This document shows positions 17,430-25,923 of a stretch of 64,000 nt of DNA, in pieces. The first letter of the stretch is position 1; every line of letters starts with the position of its first letter. The translations under genes and the position numbers were made by a program. The stretch spans positions 124,001 through 188,000 of the forward strand of contig CAWCOA010000006.1 in the NCBI GenBank assembly GCA_963797085.1. The letters run 5' to 3'. The stretch comes from JASJBU01 sp963797085. GTDB lineage: Bacteria; Pseudomonadota; Gammaproteobacteria; Chromatiales; Chromatiaceae. Under the pieces are notes generated by a model, which was not told the origin of the DNA, searched no databases, and saw only the letters and a program-made list of their open reading frames with translations.

Positions 17430-17633
17430 ATGAAAGCGGATATCCATCCTAAGTATGAGGATATAAAGGTCGTTTGCAGTTGTGGCAATGAATTTGTCAC
17501 CCGTTCGACGCTGGGTGAAAAAGAGCTTCATGTGGAAGTATGTTCCTCCTGTCATCCCTTTTATACCGGCAAACAAAAGATTGTTGATACCGCCGGACGG
17601 GTTGATAAATTCCGCAAGAAATACCAACGCTGA
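17430..17633 (+). CDS. rpmE: 50S ribosomal protein L31 (zinc-binding form)
   Basis: A 67-residue ribosomal protein beginning MKADIHPKYEDIKVVCSCGN. It has the four cysteines of the zinc-containing L31 type (CSC near residue 16-18 and CSSCHPFYTGKQK), so it is the zinc-replete paralogue rather than the Cys-less YkgM type. Length fits the family. Transcription probably ends at the hairpin at 17705-17731. Confidence 0.95.
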   Translation: MKADIHPKYEDIKVVCSCGNEFVTRSTLGEKELHVEVCSSCHPFYTGKQKIVDTAGRVDKFRKKYQR

Positions 17634-17678
17634 TCAGCGATTTCACCGGTTGCGGCTTATTGCCGCAAATGTCGTACT

Positions 17679-18488
17679 GTGAGCGCCGGGTCGAGAGTTA
17701 CTAGAAAGGCTCCGCTATGTGGGGCCTTTTTCGTTGCGTCCTGCTTTCTCTGTTTCCTCTTTCCATCGATTTCAGCAGCAGGTTGCGGCCCTTTCAAACG
17801 GGGCGATCCGGTTGAGGTTGCGCAGGTCTTTGATGGCGACACCCTGCAGCTGACTGATGGCCGTAAAGTTCGATTGATTGGTATCGATACTCCTGAAATC
17901 GGCCGTGATGGCCAACAGGATGATCCAGGTTCGGTTGTTGCCAGGCAGCGCCTGATGGCGATTCTCAGGGCCAGTAATATGCGGATCTTCCTACAAGCTG
18001 GGTCCGAGTTGCGGGACCGATACAAGCGGTATCTGGCGCACCCCTACAATCTACAAGGCCGCAATATTACAGAAATACTCCTCAGTGAAGGTCTGGGATA
18101 TGTTGTGCATATTCCACCGAACCTCACTAACCTAGAGTGTTATAGGGAGGCTGAGAGGTCTGCCAGGACCAGGCGTCAGGGCCTCTGGCAGCAGAGTCGC
18201 CATGCGCTGGACGTAAGCAGAATGAGCGGCAGAGAAGAGGGGTTTTATCACATCCAGGGGGAGATAGAGCGGGTAGGCAAGAGCCGGCGTTCACTCTGGC
18301 TGAATCTCAAACAGGGCCCATCTGTCCGTATCGATTGGTCTGACTGGGATCTGTTCAAGCCCTGGCGGGTTGATGAGTTGCAGGGCAAGCGCCTCGAGGT
18401 GCGCGGTTGGGTCTACCGCCGCAAAGGCCAGCAACGCATGCAGGTACGGCATCCCGCTTCAGTAGAATGGCTGGAGTCAGATACATGA
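17679..18488 (+). CDS. Secreted thermonuclease-family protein (SNase-like)
   Basis: A 269-residue protein read from the GTG at 17679. The N-terminus (RKAPLCGAFFVASCFLCFLFPSIS) is a signal peptide or membrane anchor. Residues about 45-165 form a staphylococcal nuclease-like domain: VFDGDTLQLTDGRKVRLIGIDTPEIG, then LRDRYKRYLAHPY in place of the usual DKYGR-x-LA, so the classical catalytic Arg/Glu set is partly altered. A C-terminal region of about 100 residues (IQGEIERVGKSRRSLWLNL ... LEVRGWVYRRKGQQRMQVRHP) resembles an OB-type nucleic-acid-binding fold. The rpmE terminator lies inside its first 20 codons, which makes the start uncertain. Confidence 0.75.
   Translation: MSAGSRVTRKAPLCGAFFVASCFLCFLFPSISAAGCGPFKRGDPVEVAQVFDGDTLQLTDGRKVRLIGIDTPEIGRDGQQDDPGSVVARQRLMAILRASNMRIFLQAGSELRDRYKRYLAHPYNLQGRNITEILLSEGLGYVVHIPPNLTNLECYREAERSARTRRQGLWQQSRHALDVSRMSGREEGFYHIQGEIERVGKSRRSLWLNLKQGPSVRIDWSDWDLFKPWRVDELQGKRLEVRGWVYRRKGQQRMQVRHPASVEWLESDT
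17705..17731 (+). terminator. Rho-independent terminator after rpmE, inside the next reading frame
   Basis: Nine-base stem (17705-17713 with 17721-17729, one G-U pair), seven-base loop and five T. It ends the rpmE message but overlaps codons about 10-18 of the thermonuclease gene, so transcription of that gene either passes through it or starts after it. Confidence 0.7.
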
Positions 18489-18641
18489 AAAAAATTAATT
18501 TATTAATGCCTCCCGCCCTTTAACTATCAAGTATGAATAGGCTAATCTAGCCTCCTTTCAATTAGCGGCCTTTCTCGCGAGCGCCATCCCGGTTGTCGAT
18601 AGAGAACGGTCCGAACTCAATATTGTTGAGGAGTTGCCCAA

Positions 18642-19763
18642 ATGTCCAAATCTATCGGAATTCTGACTGCAGGTGGTGACAGTCCTGGGCTCAATGCCGC
18701 CATTCGGGGCGTCGGAAAGGCGGCTCAGGGTTTCTATGATATGCAACTGATTGGGTTCAGAGATGGGTTTCGTGGCCTGGTCGAGAACCGCATTATTCGT
18801 CTGGATAGAGGGCTGTTGTCAGGAATTCTGACTAGAGGGGGAACCATTCTCGGAACCAGTCGGGATAAGCCTCATCGGATGATGTTCAACGGTAAGAAGC
18901 AGGATATGACGGATGTCATTGTTGAAAATTATGCGGCTAACCAGCTGGATGCTTTGGTTTGTCTGGGCGGAGGGGGTACCCAGAAAAATGCCCTGCAGTT
19001 GGCAGAGAAGGGTTTGAACATCATTACTCTTCCAAAAACCATCGATAATGATGTCGCTCATACGGACACCACATTCGGATTTGATACCGCCTTGGGCATC
19101 GCGACCGATGCCATCGACCGATTGCACAGCACCGCACATAGCCATCATCGGATAATCGTGGTCGAGATCATGGGGCATCGTGCCGGCTGGCTGGCCCTCG
19201 GTGCCGGAATTGCCGGTGGCGCGGATGTCATCCTGTTACCTGAGATCGGCTACAAAATTGAAAGTGTGGCAGACGCCATCAAAAGCCGGGTGCAAAGTGG
19301 TAAGCCTTTCAGCATCGTTGCGGTGGCTGAGGGTGCACTGCCTGAAGATCAGAGTAAGCAGCTCAAGGCGGCCCAGGAATTTAAGCTGACGGCCACGGAT
19401 AAAAAAGAGCGTAAACGTGCGAAATTGGAGCTCGCCGAGCTGGAGGCTGCCAACGATCATCATACGGTCAAGCTCTCAAAGAAATTGGAGGAACTGACGG
19501 GTCTGGAATCCCGGGTGACGATTCTCGGGCACTTGCAGCGTGGCGGCACTCCCTCAGCGGCCGACCGATTACTGGCGACACGCCTCGGCACCGCTTGCGC
19601 CGACCTGATCCATGAGGGGCAGTTTGGTGTGATGGTTGCCTCCCAGGGTGATCGGGCTGTACCGGTGCCACTGACTGACGTGGCAGGCAACAAAAAGCTG
19701 GTACCCATGGATCACCCCTGGGTCGTCAGTGCAAAAAGGGTTGGCACTTCATTTGGAGATTGA
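18642..19763 (+). CDS. 6-phosphofructokinase of the PPi-PFK-like group, unusual active site
   Basis: A 373-residue cytoplasmic enzyme phosphorylating fructose 6-phosphate. Motifs: GILTAGGDSPGLNA (phosphate-donor loop), GGGGTQ at 109-114, PKTIDND at 131-137 (catalytic Asp135), EIMGHRAGWLA and GHLQRGG. Lys132 replaces the Gly of ATP-dependent enzymes, a mark of the PPi-using lineage. The position equal to E. coli Gly104 is Gly112, as in ATP users, and the Mg-ATP-binding Asp103 position is Gly111. The donor (PPi, ATP or both) therefore cannot be fixed from motifs. A lysine-rich insertion (about residues 245-285) is present. No proton-pumping pyrophosphatase gene is adjacent. Confidence 0.88.
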   Translation: MSKSIGILTAGGDSPGLNAAIRGVGKAAQGFYDMQLIGFRDGFRGLVENRIIRLDRGLLSGILTRGGTILGTSRDKPHRMMFNGKKQDMTDVIVENYAANQLDALVCLGGGGTQKNALQLAEKGLNIITLPKTIDNDVAHTDTTFGFDTALGIATDAIDRLHSTAHSHHRIIVVEIMGHRAGWLALGAGIAGGADVILLPEIGYKIESVADAIKSRVQSGKPFSIVAVAEGALPEDQSKQLKAAQEFKLTATDKKERKRAKLELAELEAANDHHTVKLSKKLEELTGLESRVTILGHLQRGGTPSAADRLLATRLGTACADLIHEGQFGVMVASQGDRAVPVPLTDVAGNKKLVPMDHPWVVSAKRVGTSFGD

Positions 19764-19923
19764 ACTCACTTGTTCGGTTGATTAGCGAATCGCCCGTGTG
19801 CCACTGGATATTTTTTGGCCTTTATATTGACCGTCATCAATAGATAATGGTGGATTCCTTTCAGGACGTTCGAATTTCGATGTTAGAATTCTAATCAGGA
19901 ATTTTCTGAATTAAGGAATGGCC

Positions 19924-20433
19924 ATGAGCACCCCAGCAAGCGAAATGTATACATTGATTGGAAACTCGAAAATGATCCAGGATTCGCCTCTTGGCAGAGA
20001 GCTGAGCCCTGAGCAATGTGAAAAATTGGCGGAGGTAGTTGCCGTACTTGGTCTGAAGGATGGTGAATATCTCCTCGAGGAGGCCCACCAGGATGAGACT
20101 CTGTATGTGATCGTGGATGGACGCCTGGAGGTGGTCAAGTGTACGGCCCTGGACGATTGCGTGTCCCTGCAATTGCTGAAACAGGGCGATATGGCGGGAG
20201 AGCTGGGTTTTATCGACGGTCAGCCGCACAGCGCGGGTCTGCGGGCGTTGAGTAATTGTACGGTATTCAGTCTGGATAAAAGCACGCTTGAAGCATTTCT
20301 GGATACGGATCCTGACTTGGTTTACAAGGTGATGCGGGCAATTATCCGTACGGTACATGTGATTCTGCGTAACATGAATATGCAGCACGTGGAGATGACG
20401 AACTACATCAGCAAGCAACATGGTCGATATTGA
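19924..20433 (+). CDS. Cyclic-nucleotide-binding domain protein
   Basis: A 169-residue protein; the ATG at 19924 has AAGGA at correct spacing, unlike the ATG at 19918. It is essentially one cNMP-binding (Crp N-domain-like) fold: LKDGEYLLEEAHQDETLYVIVDGRLEVV, then GDMAGELGFIDGQPHSAGLRAL, where GELGFIDGQPHSA aligns with the phosphate-binding cassette although the usual Arg-Ala-Ala of cAMP binders is altered. It ends with a helix and has no helix-turn-helix, so it is probably a stand-alone sensor or effector subunit. Partner unknown. Confidence 0.8.
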   Translation: MSTPASEMYTLIGNSKMIQDSPLGRELSPEQCEKLAEVVAVLGLKDGEYLLEEAHQDETLYVIVDGRLEVVKCTALDDCVSLQLLKQGDMAGELGFIDGQPHSAGLRALSNCTVFSLDKSTLEAFLDTDPDLVYKVMRAIIRTVHVILRNMNMQHVEMTNYISKQHGRY

Positions 20434-20958
20434 CACATGGAAGTCGCTTTCCGGAGCTGTCGGCCGAGTTAGTTACCGGCTGTTCTCCCGCAAATAGAGA
20501 TTTGATCTGCAGGCTTGGCAAGGACCTGAAAGATATACCCAAAAGGACCGGATGAGTGCCACACCTTTGTCGCCTTGGGTGTGAGGTGCGCTTGGATTTT
20601 TCCACGGCAGATCTAACTCGAGGCTCACTCATTTAAGCGATTCTGTGGGACTCTCCGTATACCCCTGCGTGCGTTTTCCCAAGTCACAGGGCTCCCAATC
20701 GACTCTGACAGGCCGCATGAGGCAGCGAGAGCCTCTTGCGGATGATCAAAAAAACGCGGAAGTATCTCAACTGGGTAGCAACTCAGTTCTTGATTGGCCA
20801 CTTTGTTACATTAAACCCTGTCAGTCACTTGGCACGGCAGGGGAAATCACTGATGATCCAGCGAACTGCTGACCGTCAAGCGAGTCAGAGAGTAGAATCC
20901 CGATTGATTTGTTCGGGAAATAAGTCGTTTCGCCCGTAAAAAATACTTGGAGGAGAAA
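20434..20958. other. 525-base intergenic region with an imperfect hairpin
   Basis: No convincing gene on either strand. An 11-bp stem with one mismatch (20713-20723 with 20731-20741, seven-base loop) is the main structure; no T-run follows on either strand. A small RNA or leader of the hydrolase gene is possible. Confidence 0.35.
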
Positions 20959-21747
20959 ATGAAAAAGACATTGTTGGGTTGCGTGTTGCTCTGTTTTTCT
21001 GGCCTCGCACTCGCAGAGGTCGTGGGTCAGCCGGTAGAGTACACGGCTGGAGATACTACCTTGAAGGGTTATCTTGCCTACGATAGCGCGATTGAGGGCA
21101 AGCGCCCTGGAGTGCTCGTGGTGCATGAGTGGTGGGGGCACAATGAATATGCCCGTAAACGGGCAGAAATGCTGGCAGCTCAAGGTTACACTGCACTGGC
21201 AGTGGATATGTACGGTGATGGTAAGCAGGCCAGTCACCCTGAAGATGCGGGACGTTTTGCCGGTGAAGTGAAAAAGAACATGGATGTAGCCACCAAGCGG
21301 TTTACGGCAGCCGAAAATTTTCTTCAATCACAAGCCACGGTAGAACCCTCGAAAATCTCTGCAATCGGCTATTGTTTTGGTGGCGGTATCGTATTGGAAA
21401 TGGCGAGACGTGGTGTCGACCTGGATTTGGTAGCCAGCTTTCATGGCAGCCTGGGAACTGAAAACCCAGCCAAGGCAGGCGCAGTCAAAGCTCGGGTACT
21501 GGTCTACAACGGAGCAGACGATCCTTTTGTCAAAGCAGAGCAGATCGATGCATTCAAGGCGGAGATGAAAAAGGCCGAGGCCAACTTCACCTTTATCGAT
21601 TACCCCGGGGCGAAACACTCATTCACCAATCCAGGGGCCGACCAGTTTGGTAAACAGTTCAATCTGCCTTTAGCCTACAATAAGGAAGCGGATGAAAAGT
21701 CTTGGGATTCACTGCTCGAAGCGCTGAGTTCAGTCAATCAAGAATGA
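20959..21747 (+). CDS. Dienelactone hydrolase family protein, exported
   Basis: A 262-residue alpha/beta hydrolase with a signal peptide (cleavage after ALA). The ATG at 20959 follows a strong GGAGGAG site. Features of the family: VVHEWWGHNEYARKRAEMLA, nucleophile Cys in the elbow GYCFGGG, Asp in NGADDPF and His in AKHSF. The Cys nucleophile separates it from serine esterases. Export makes a classical catechol-pathway role unlikely; the substrate is unknown and no aromatic-degradation genes are near. Confidence 0.87.
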   Translation: MKKTLLGCVLLCFSGLALAEVVGQPVEYTAGDTTLKGYLAYDSAIEGKRPGVLVVHEWWGHNEYARKRAEMLAAQGYTALAVDMYGDGKQASHPEDAGRFAGEVKKNMDVATKRFTAAENFLQSQATVEPSKISAIGYCFGGGIVLEMARRGVDLDLVASFHGSLGTENPAKAGAVKARVLVYNGADDPFVKAEQIDAFKAEMKKAEANFTFIDYPGAKHSFTNPGADQFGKQFNLPLAYNKEADEKSWDSLLEALSSVNQE

Positions 21748-21787
21748 TTGACCGGGAGGCCCTTGACTGACGCCCTGTTCCAGGGCC

Positions 21788-21979
21788 TCAAACTTCATCT
21801 TCCCGTCGCGCCGTGACAGAGACCTTCTGAGCATCGCAGGATGCAATCAATGTGATGGGGCGGCAACAGACCGCGCAGTCCTCTATATACTCCTGTTGAT
21901 CTACGCTGCAGTCGATGAGTAATTCTATGGATTCACCGCAATAAGGGCAGCTGATAAACAGGGATTTAAGTGAATTCAT
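21788..21979 (-). CDS. CPXCG-motif cysteine-rich small protein
   Basis: A 63-residue protein with CPYCGE near the start and CAVCCRP in the second half, the two zinc-knuckle halves of the CPXCG family. The ATG at 21979 overlaps the stop of the membrane protein upstream by four bases (ATGA), so the two are translationally coupled. Function unknown. Confidence 0.82.
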   Translation of the reverse strand: MNSLKSLFISCPYCGESIELLIDCSVDQQEYIEDCAVCCRPITLIASCDAQKVSVTARREDEV

Positions 21980-22287
21980 TGGAAAAAAACCACGCCCCAG
22001 GCTAATAGAAACAGTATCCAGAACAGTACCGCATAGGGGGCAGGATGATTCTCTGAGCGATAGTCCTTGGCGAATACCTCGGGAAATCCAAAGCCTGCGA
22101 AGTAGGCTATCAGTCGATAATAGATAATGCCCAGCAGGAGAATAAGCAAGGCAAAACTTTGCCCCAGTGCTTTATCGAAGTCATCCCTGACAAGGAGATA
22201 CAGGGTTGTGAATAGATAAAGTCCAATGGCGATTTTTTGATGTCTGTCGAGATGCACGGGCAATGGGCCTGAGTGACTGATGTTCAT
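21976..22287 (-). CDS. Small membrane protein of unknown function
   Basis: A 103-residue protein with three predicted membrane segments (about 19-36, 42-62, 84-102). I do not recognise a family. It is transcribed away from sthA and coupled to the CPXCG protein. Confidence 0.65.
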   Translation of the reverse strand: MNISHSGPLPVHLDRHQKIAIGLYLFTTLYLLVRDDFDKALGQSFALLILLLGIIYYRLIAYFAGFGFPEVFAKDYRSENHPAPYAVLFWILFLLAWGVVFFQ

Positions 22288-22400
22288 GCTAAGAGTCTGT
22301 CAGAACTATAGACGAAACCAAAATCCAGTTGATATGAAAATCAGTCCTGGCTGTCATGCTAGGATGTGGCCCAGGTCGTTTCTAAAGTAAAAAAAGCAAT

Positions 22401-23798
22401 ATGGATAATCAGCAGTTCGACACAATCATTATTGGCAGCGGCCCTGCTGGTGAAGGCGCGGCAATGAAACTGGCCAAGGCCGGCCAGCAGGTCGCTGTGG
22501 TGGAGTTCTACAAAGAGGTGGGTGGGGGCTGCCTGCATTGGGGGACGATCCCGAGCAAGGCGCTACGGCAGAATATCCAGATGTTGGCGGATTATCGTCG
22601 TAATCCGCTCTTCCAACTCACCGATTACCAGTTGGATGTGGACTATCCTCAGTTGCTCCAGGCGGCTGAGGTGGTGATTCAGGAGCAGGTCAGTACGGCC
22701 AATCGCTATTACAGCCGCAATCAGATCAGGGTGATTCATGGCTACGCCCGGCTGCTAGATCCCCATAGCGTTGAAGTGACTGAGAATAGTGGCAAGTTGT
22801 TGCGCTTTTCGGCGGATAATCTGATTATTGCCAGTGGCTCCAGGCCCTATCATCCACCAGATATCGATTTTACCCACCCCCGTGTCTGCGACAGCGACAG
22901 CATCCTGCGTCTGGATCACACGCCAGGCAGCCTGATTATTTATGGCGCGGGTGTGATTGGTTGTGAATACGCCTCGGTATTCTGCAATCTGGATGTAAAG
23001 ATCAATCTGGTAAATACTCGGGATCGCCTGCTTTCATTCATGGATGATGAGATTACGGATGCGCTGAGTTACCACCTGCGCCAGCAGGGAACCGTAATCC
23101 GCCATGATGAGGCCTATGAGCAGGTTGAGGCCACGGATGATGGCGTGATCCTGCATTGCAAGTCCGGTAAGAAGATCAAAAGTGACCTGCTGCTATGGGC
23201 CAATGGACGCGCCGGCAATACCCGTGATATGGGAATGGAGGCGATCGGAATCCAAATTAATAAGCGGGGTCAGATCGAAGTCAATGAGCGATATCAGACC
23301 AGTCAGCCACACATCTACGCAGTCGGCGATGTGGTAGGTTATCCGGGATTGGCCAGCGCCAGCTACGATCAGGGTCGCTTTGCCGCGACTTTGATCGCGG
23401 ATGGGGAAGCGGACTGGAGGCTTATCAAAGATATTCCCACCGGCATCTACACCAGCCCGGAAATCAGTTCAGTGGGGCGTACTGAACGCGAGCTCACGGA
23501 GCAGAAGGTTCCTTATGAGGTCGGGCAGGCCAGTTTTAATACGATCGCCCGCGCGCAGATCTGCGGCCATACCGTGGGTATGCTGAAAATCTTGTTCCAT
23601 CGCGAATCCCTGGAGATGCTTGGTATCCATTGTTTCGGCGAAGGCGCCACTGAGATCATCCATATCGGCCAGGCGATCATGTCACAGTCCGGAGAGGCGA
23701 ATAACCTGCGCTATTTTGCGGAAACCACCTTCAACTATCCGACCATGGCTGAAGCCTATCGGGTTGCGGCACTAAACGGCCTGAATCGCCTTTTCTGA
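22401..23798 (+). CDS. sthA: Soluble pyridine nucleotide transhydrogenase
   Basis: A 465-residue FAD flavoprotein of the disulfide-oxidoreductase fold that passes hydride between NADPH and NAD+. The FAD dinucleotide motif is IIGSGPAGEGAA. GGGCLHWGTIPSKAL matches the SthA signature, with a single Cys so no redox disulfide, as expected for this enzyme. The NAD(P) motif is IYGAGVIGCEYAS, and the C-terminal interface carries HCFGEGATEIIHIGQA. It is convergent with sucCD. It would rebalance NADPH and NADH. Confidence 0.95.
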   Translation: MDNQQFDTIIIGSGPAGEGAAMKLAKAGQQVAVVEFYKEVGGGCLHWGTIPSKALRQNIQMLADYRRNPLFQLTDYQLDVDYPQLLQAAEVVIQEQVSTANRYYSRNQIRVIHGYARLLDPHSVEVTENSGKLLRFSADNLIIASGSRPYHPPDIDFTHPRVCDSDSILRLDHTPGSLIIYGAGVIGCEYASVFCNLDVKINLVNTRDRLLSFMDDEITDALSYHLRQQGTVIRHDEAYEQVEATDDGVILHCKSGKKIKSDLLLWANGRAGNTRDMGMEAIGIQINKRGQIEVNERYQTSQPHIYAVGDVVGYPGLASASYDQGRFAATLIADGEADWRLIKDIPTGIYTSPEISSVGRTERELTEQKVPYEVGQASFNTIARAQICGHTVGMLKILFHRESLEMLGIHCFGEGATEIIHIGQAIMSQSGEANNLRYFAETTFNYPTMAEAYRVAALNGLNRLF

Positions 23799-23866
23799 AC
23801 TGCCATGTCTGCCGATACAGGCTTAGGTGAATGAATTTCCCTTTGTGAGCGGCGTTGTGAGCTTGA

Positions 23867-24736
23867 TCAGTTGAGCAACTGCGCCATCGTTTGGCCCATC
23901 TCTGCTGGTGAGCGCACAACCCGAGCGCCGGCAGATTCAAGAGCATTGAATTTGGCTTCCGCAGTACCTTTGCCGCCGCTGATGATCGCTCCGGCATGTC
24001 CCATACGCTTTCCGGGCGGTGCGGTGACGCCGGCAATGTAGGCCACAACTGGCTTACTGATTTTGGCTTGAATATACTCTGCAGCATCTTCTTCGGCCGA
24101 GCCGCCTATCTCCCCAACCATGATGATGCCTTCTGTCTGCTCATCATGTTCAAATAGTTCCAGGCAGTCGATAAAGCTGGTGCCGCTGATTGGGTCCCCG
24201 CCCAGGCCAACGCAGGTGCTCTGGCCAAGACCGGCCAGCGTTGTCTGGTTTACCGCTTCGTAGGTCAGGGTTCCTGAGCGGGAGATGATCCCTACCCTGC
24301 CCCGCTGATGAATGAAACCGGGCATGATGCCGATCTTACATTCACCTGGAGTGATGATGCCGGGGCAATTGGGACCGATCAGGCGGGCTTGGTAGGATTT
24401 CAAGGCCTCTTTAACCTTCAGCATGTCCAGGACCGGGATGCCTTCAGTGATACAGGCAATGACCCTGATTCCGGCGTCTGCAGCTTCAATGATGGCGTCT
24501 GCGGCGAATGGAGGGGGTACGTAGATCATGCTGGCGTCGGCCTGGGTAGACTCGACAGCATCATGCACGGTGTTGAAAACGGGGCGCTCAAGATGTGTCT
24601 GCCCACCCTTGCCTGGAGTGACCCCGGCGACGAGATTGGTACCGTAATTGATGGCCTGTTCGGCGTGGAAGGTTCCCTGTTTACCGGTAAAGCCCTGGCA
24701 GATGACCCTGGTGTGTTTGTCTACGAGAATGCTCAT
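23867..24736 (-). CDS. sucD: Succinyl-CoA synthetase subunit alpha
   Basis: A 289-residue subunit of the TCA-cycle enzyme forming ATP or GTP from succinyl-CoA. It starts MSILVDKHTRVICQGFTGKQG, the CoA-binding region. LIGPNCPGIITPGECKIGIMPG and the active-site region around VAYIAGVTAPPGKRMGHAGAI (phosphohistidine in GHAGAI) are intact. Co-transcribed after sucC, 25 bases away. Confidence 0.96.
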   Translation of the reverse strand: MSILVDKHTRVICQGFTGKQGTFHAEQAINYGTNLVAGVTPGKGGQTHLERPVFNTVHDAVESTQADASMIYVPPPFAADAIIEAADAGIRVIACITEGIPVLDMLKVKEALKSYQARLIGPNCPGIITPGECKIGIMPGFIHQRGRVGIISRSGTLTYEAVNQTTLAGLGQSTCVGLGGDPISGTSFIDCLELFEHDEQTEGIIMVGEIGGSAEEDAAEYIQAKISKPVVAYIAGVTAPPGKRMGHAGAIISGGKGTAEAKFNALESAGARVVRSPAEMGQTMAQLLN

Positions 24737-24761
24737 GATGCCTATCCTGTAATCTTGAGGT

Positions 24762-25923
24762 CTAGCCAGCGGCTGTTATGGCTTTTTGTGCAGCCTCAGT
24801 GAAGTCGGCGGCAGTGATGAAATCCAGCCCGCTCTCCTTCAGCTTCTTAAGCCCTTGTTCTGCATTGGTGCCTTCCAGTCTGACCACAACTGGGACTGCT
24901 ACACCGGCTTTTTGAGCGGCGCTGATGATGCCTTCAGCGATCAGGTCGCAACGCACGATACCACCAAAGATGTTCACCAGGATGGACTTGACTCTCTTCT
25001 CGGACAGGATGAGCTTGAAGGCTTCCGTTACACGTTCAGCCGTGGCTCCACCCCCCACATCGAGGAAATTTGCGGGTTCTCCGCCGTACAACTTGACCAG
25101 ATCCATCGTGGCCATGGCCAGGCCAGCGCCGTTGACCATGCAACCAATATTGCCGTCCAGGGTGATGTAGTTGAGGTCATGCTGGGCCGCGGCGGCCTCT
25201 TTTTCGTCCTCCTGACTCGAGTCGCGCATGGCCAGAATCTCCTGGTGTCTGTAGAGGGCATTACTGTCGATATTGATTTTGGCATCGAGCGCGATAAGTT
25301 CCCCAGCGCCTAGTCACGATCAACGGATTGATTTCGATCAGGCTGATATCTGCATCCATGTAGAGCCGGTATAGCCCCATCACGATCTTTGAGAACTGTT
25401 TGATCTGATCTCCCTCCAGCCCGAGCCCGAAAGCCAGCTTGCGGCACTGATAGGGCAGCAGCCCGGTCGATGGGTTGACCAGTGTCGTAAGGATCTTTTC
25501 TGGTGTTTCGGCGGCGACTTCTTCAATGTTCATACCGCCGGCAGTAGATGCCATGAAGGCGATACGGGAATGCGCCCGGTCAAGCAGTGCGCCGAGGTAG
25601 AGTTCCCTGGCGATATCACTGCCCTGCTCTACCAATACCTGATGCACTGGAAGGCCTGCAGGACCGGTTTGACGAGTAACCAGCGTCATGCCGAGGATCT
25701 CCTCAGCGGCAGCTTCCACTTCATCCAGAGTGTTGGCGAGTTTTACACCGCCTGCTTTGCCGCGGCCGCCGGTGTGGGCCTGGGCCTTTATTACCCAGAG
25801 GTTGCCTCCCAGTTCTTGCGCCGCAGCCCTGGCTCCGTGAGGACTGGCAACGGTTTTGCCATCGGGCGCAGGGATACCATAGTCAGAAAAAAGTCCTTTG
25901 GCTTGATATTCATGCAAATTCAT
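24762..25923 (-). CDS. sucC: Succinyl-CoA synthetase subunit beta, single frameshift
   Basis: ATP-grasp subunit beginning MNLHEYQAKGLFSDYGIPAP. WVIKAQAHTGGRGKAGGVKL and SLIEINPLIVT lie in the first frame. The second frame continues GAGELIALDAKINIDSNALYRHQEIL and ends with VNIFGGIVRCDLIAEGI and the LEGTNAEQGLKKLKESGL segment. The break is near 25305, between IVT and GAGEL; deleting one base joins the parts into about 386 residues, the normal length. Since sucD is intact and both halves are conserved, an error in the sequence is likely. Confidence 0.9.

Noticed and set aside
18642..19763. Firm call of a PPi-specific phosphofructokinase
   Set aside because: The Lys in PKTIDND fits PPi use, but the Gly at the donor-selecting position does not, so donor specificity is left open.
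20645..20872. 75-codon plus-strand frame before the dienelactone hydrolase
   Set aside because: No ribosome site and no conserved motif.
21756..21789. GAGGCCCT/AGGGCCTC inverted repeat between the hydrolase and CPXCG genes as a two-way terminator
   Set aside because: Loop is 18 bases and no T-run follows on either strand.
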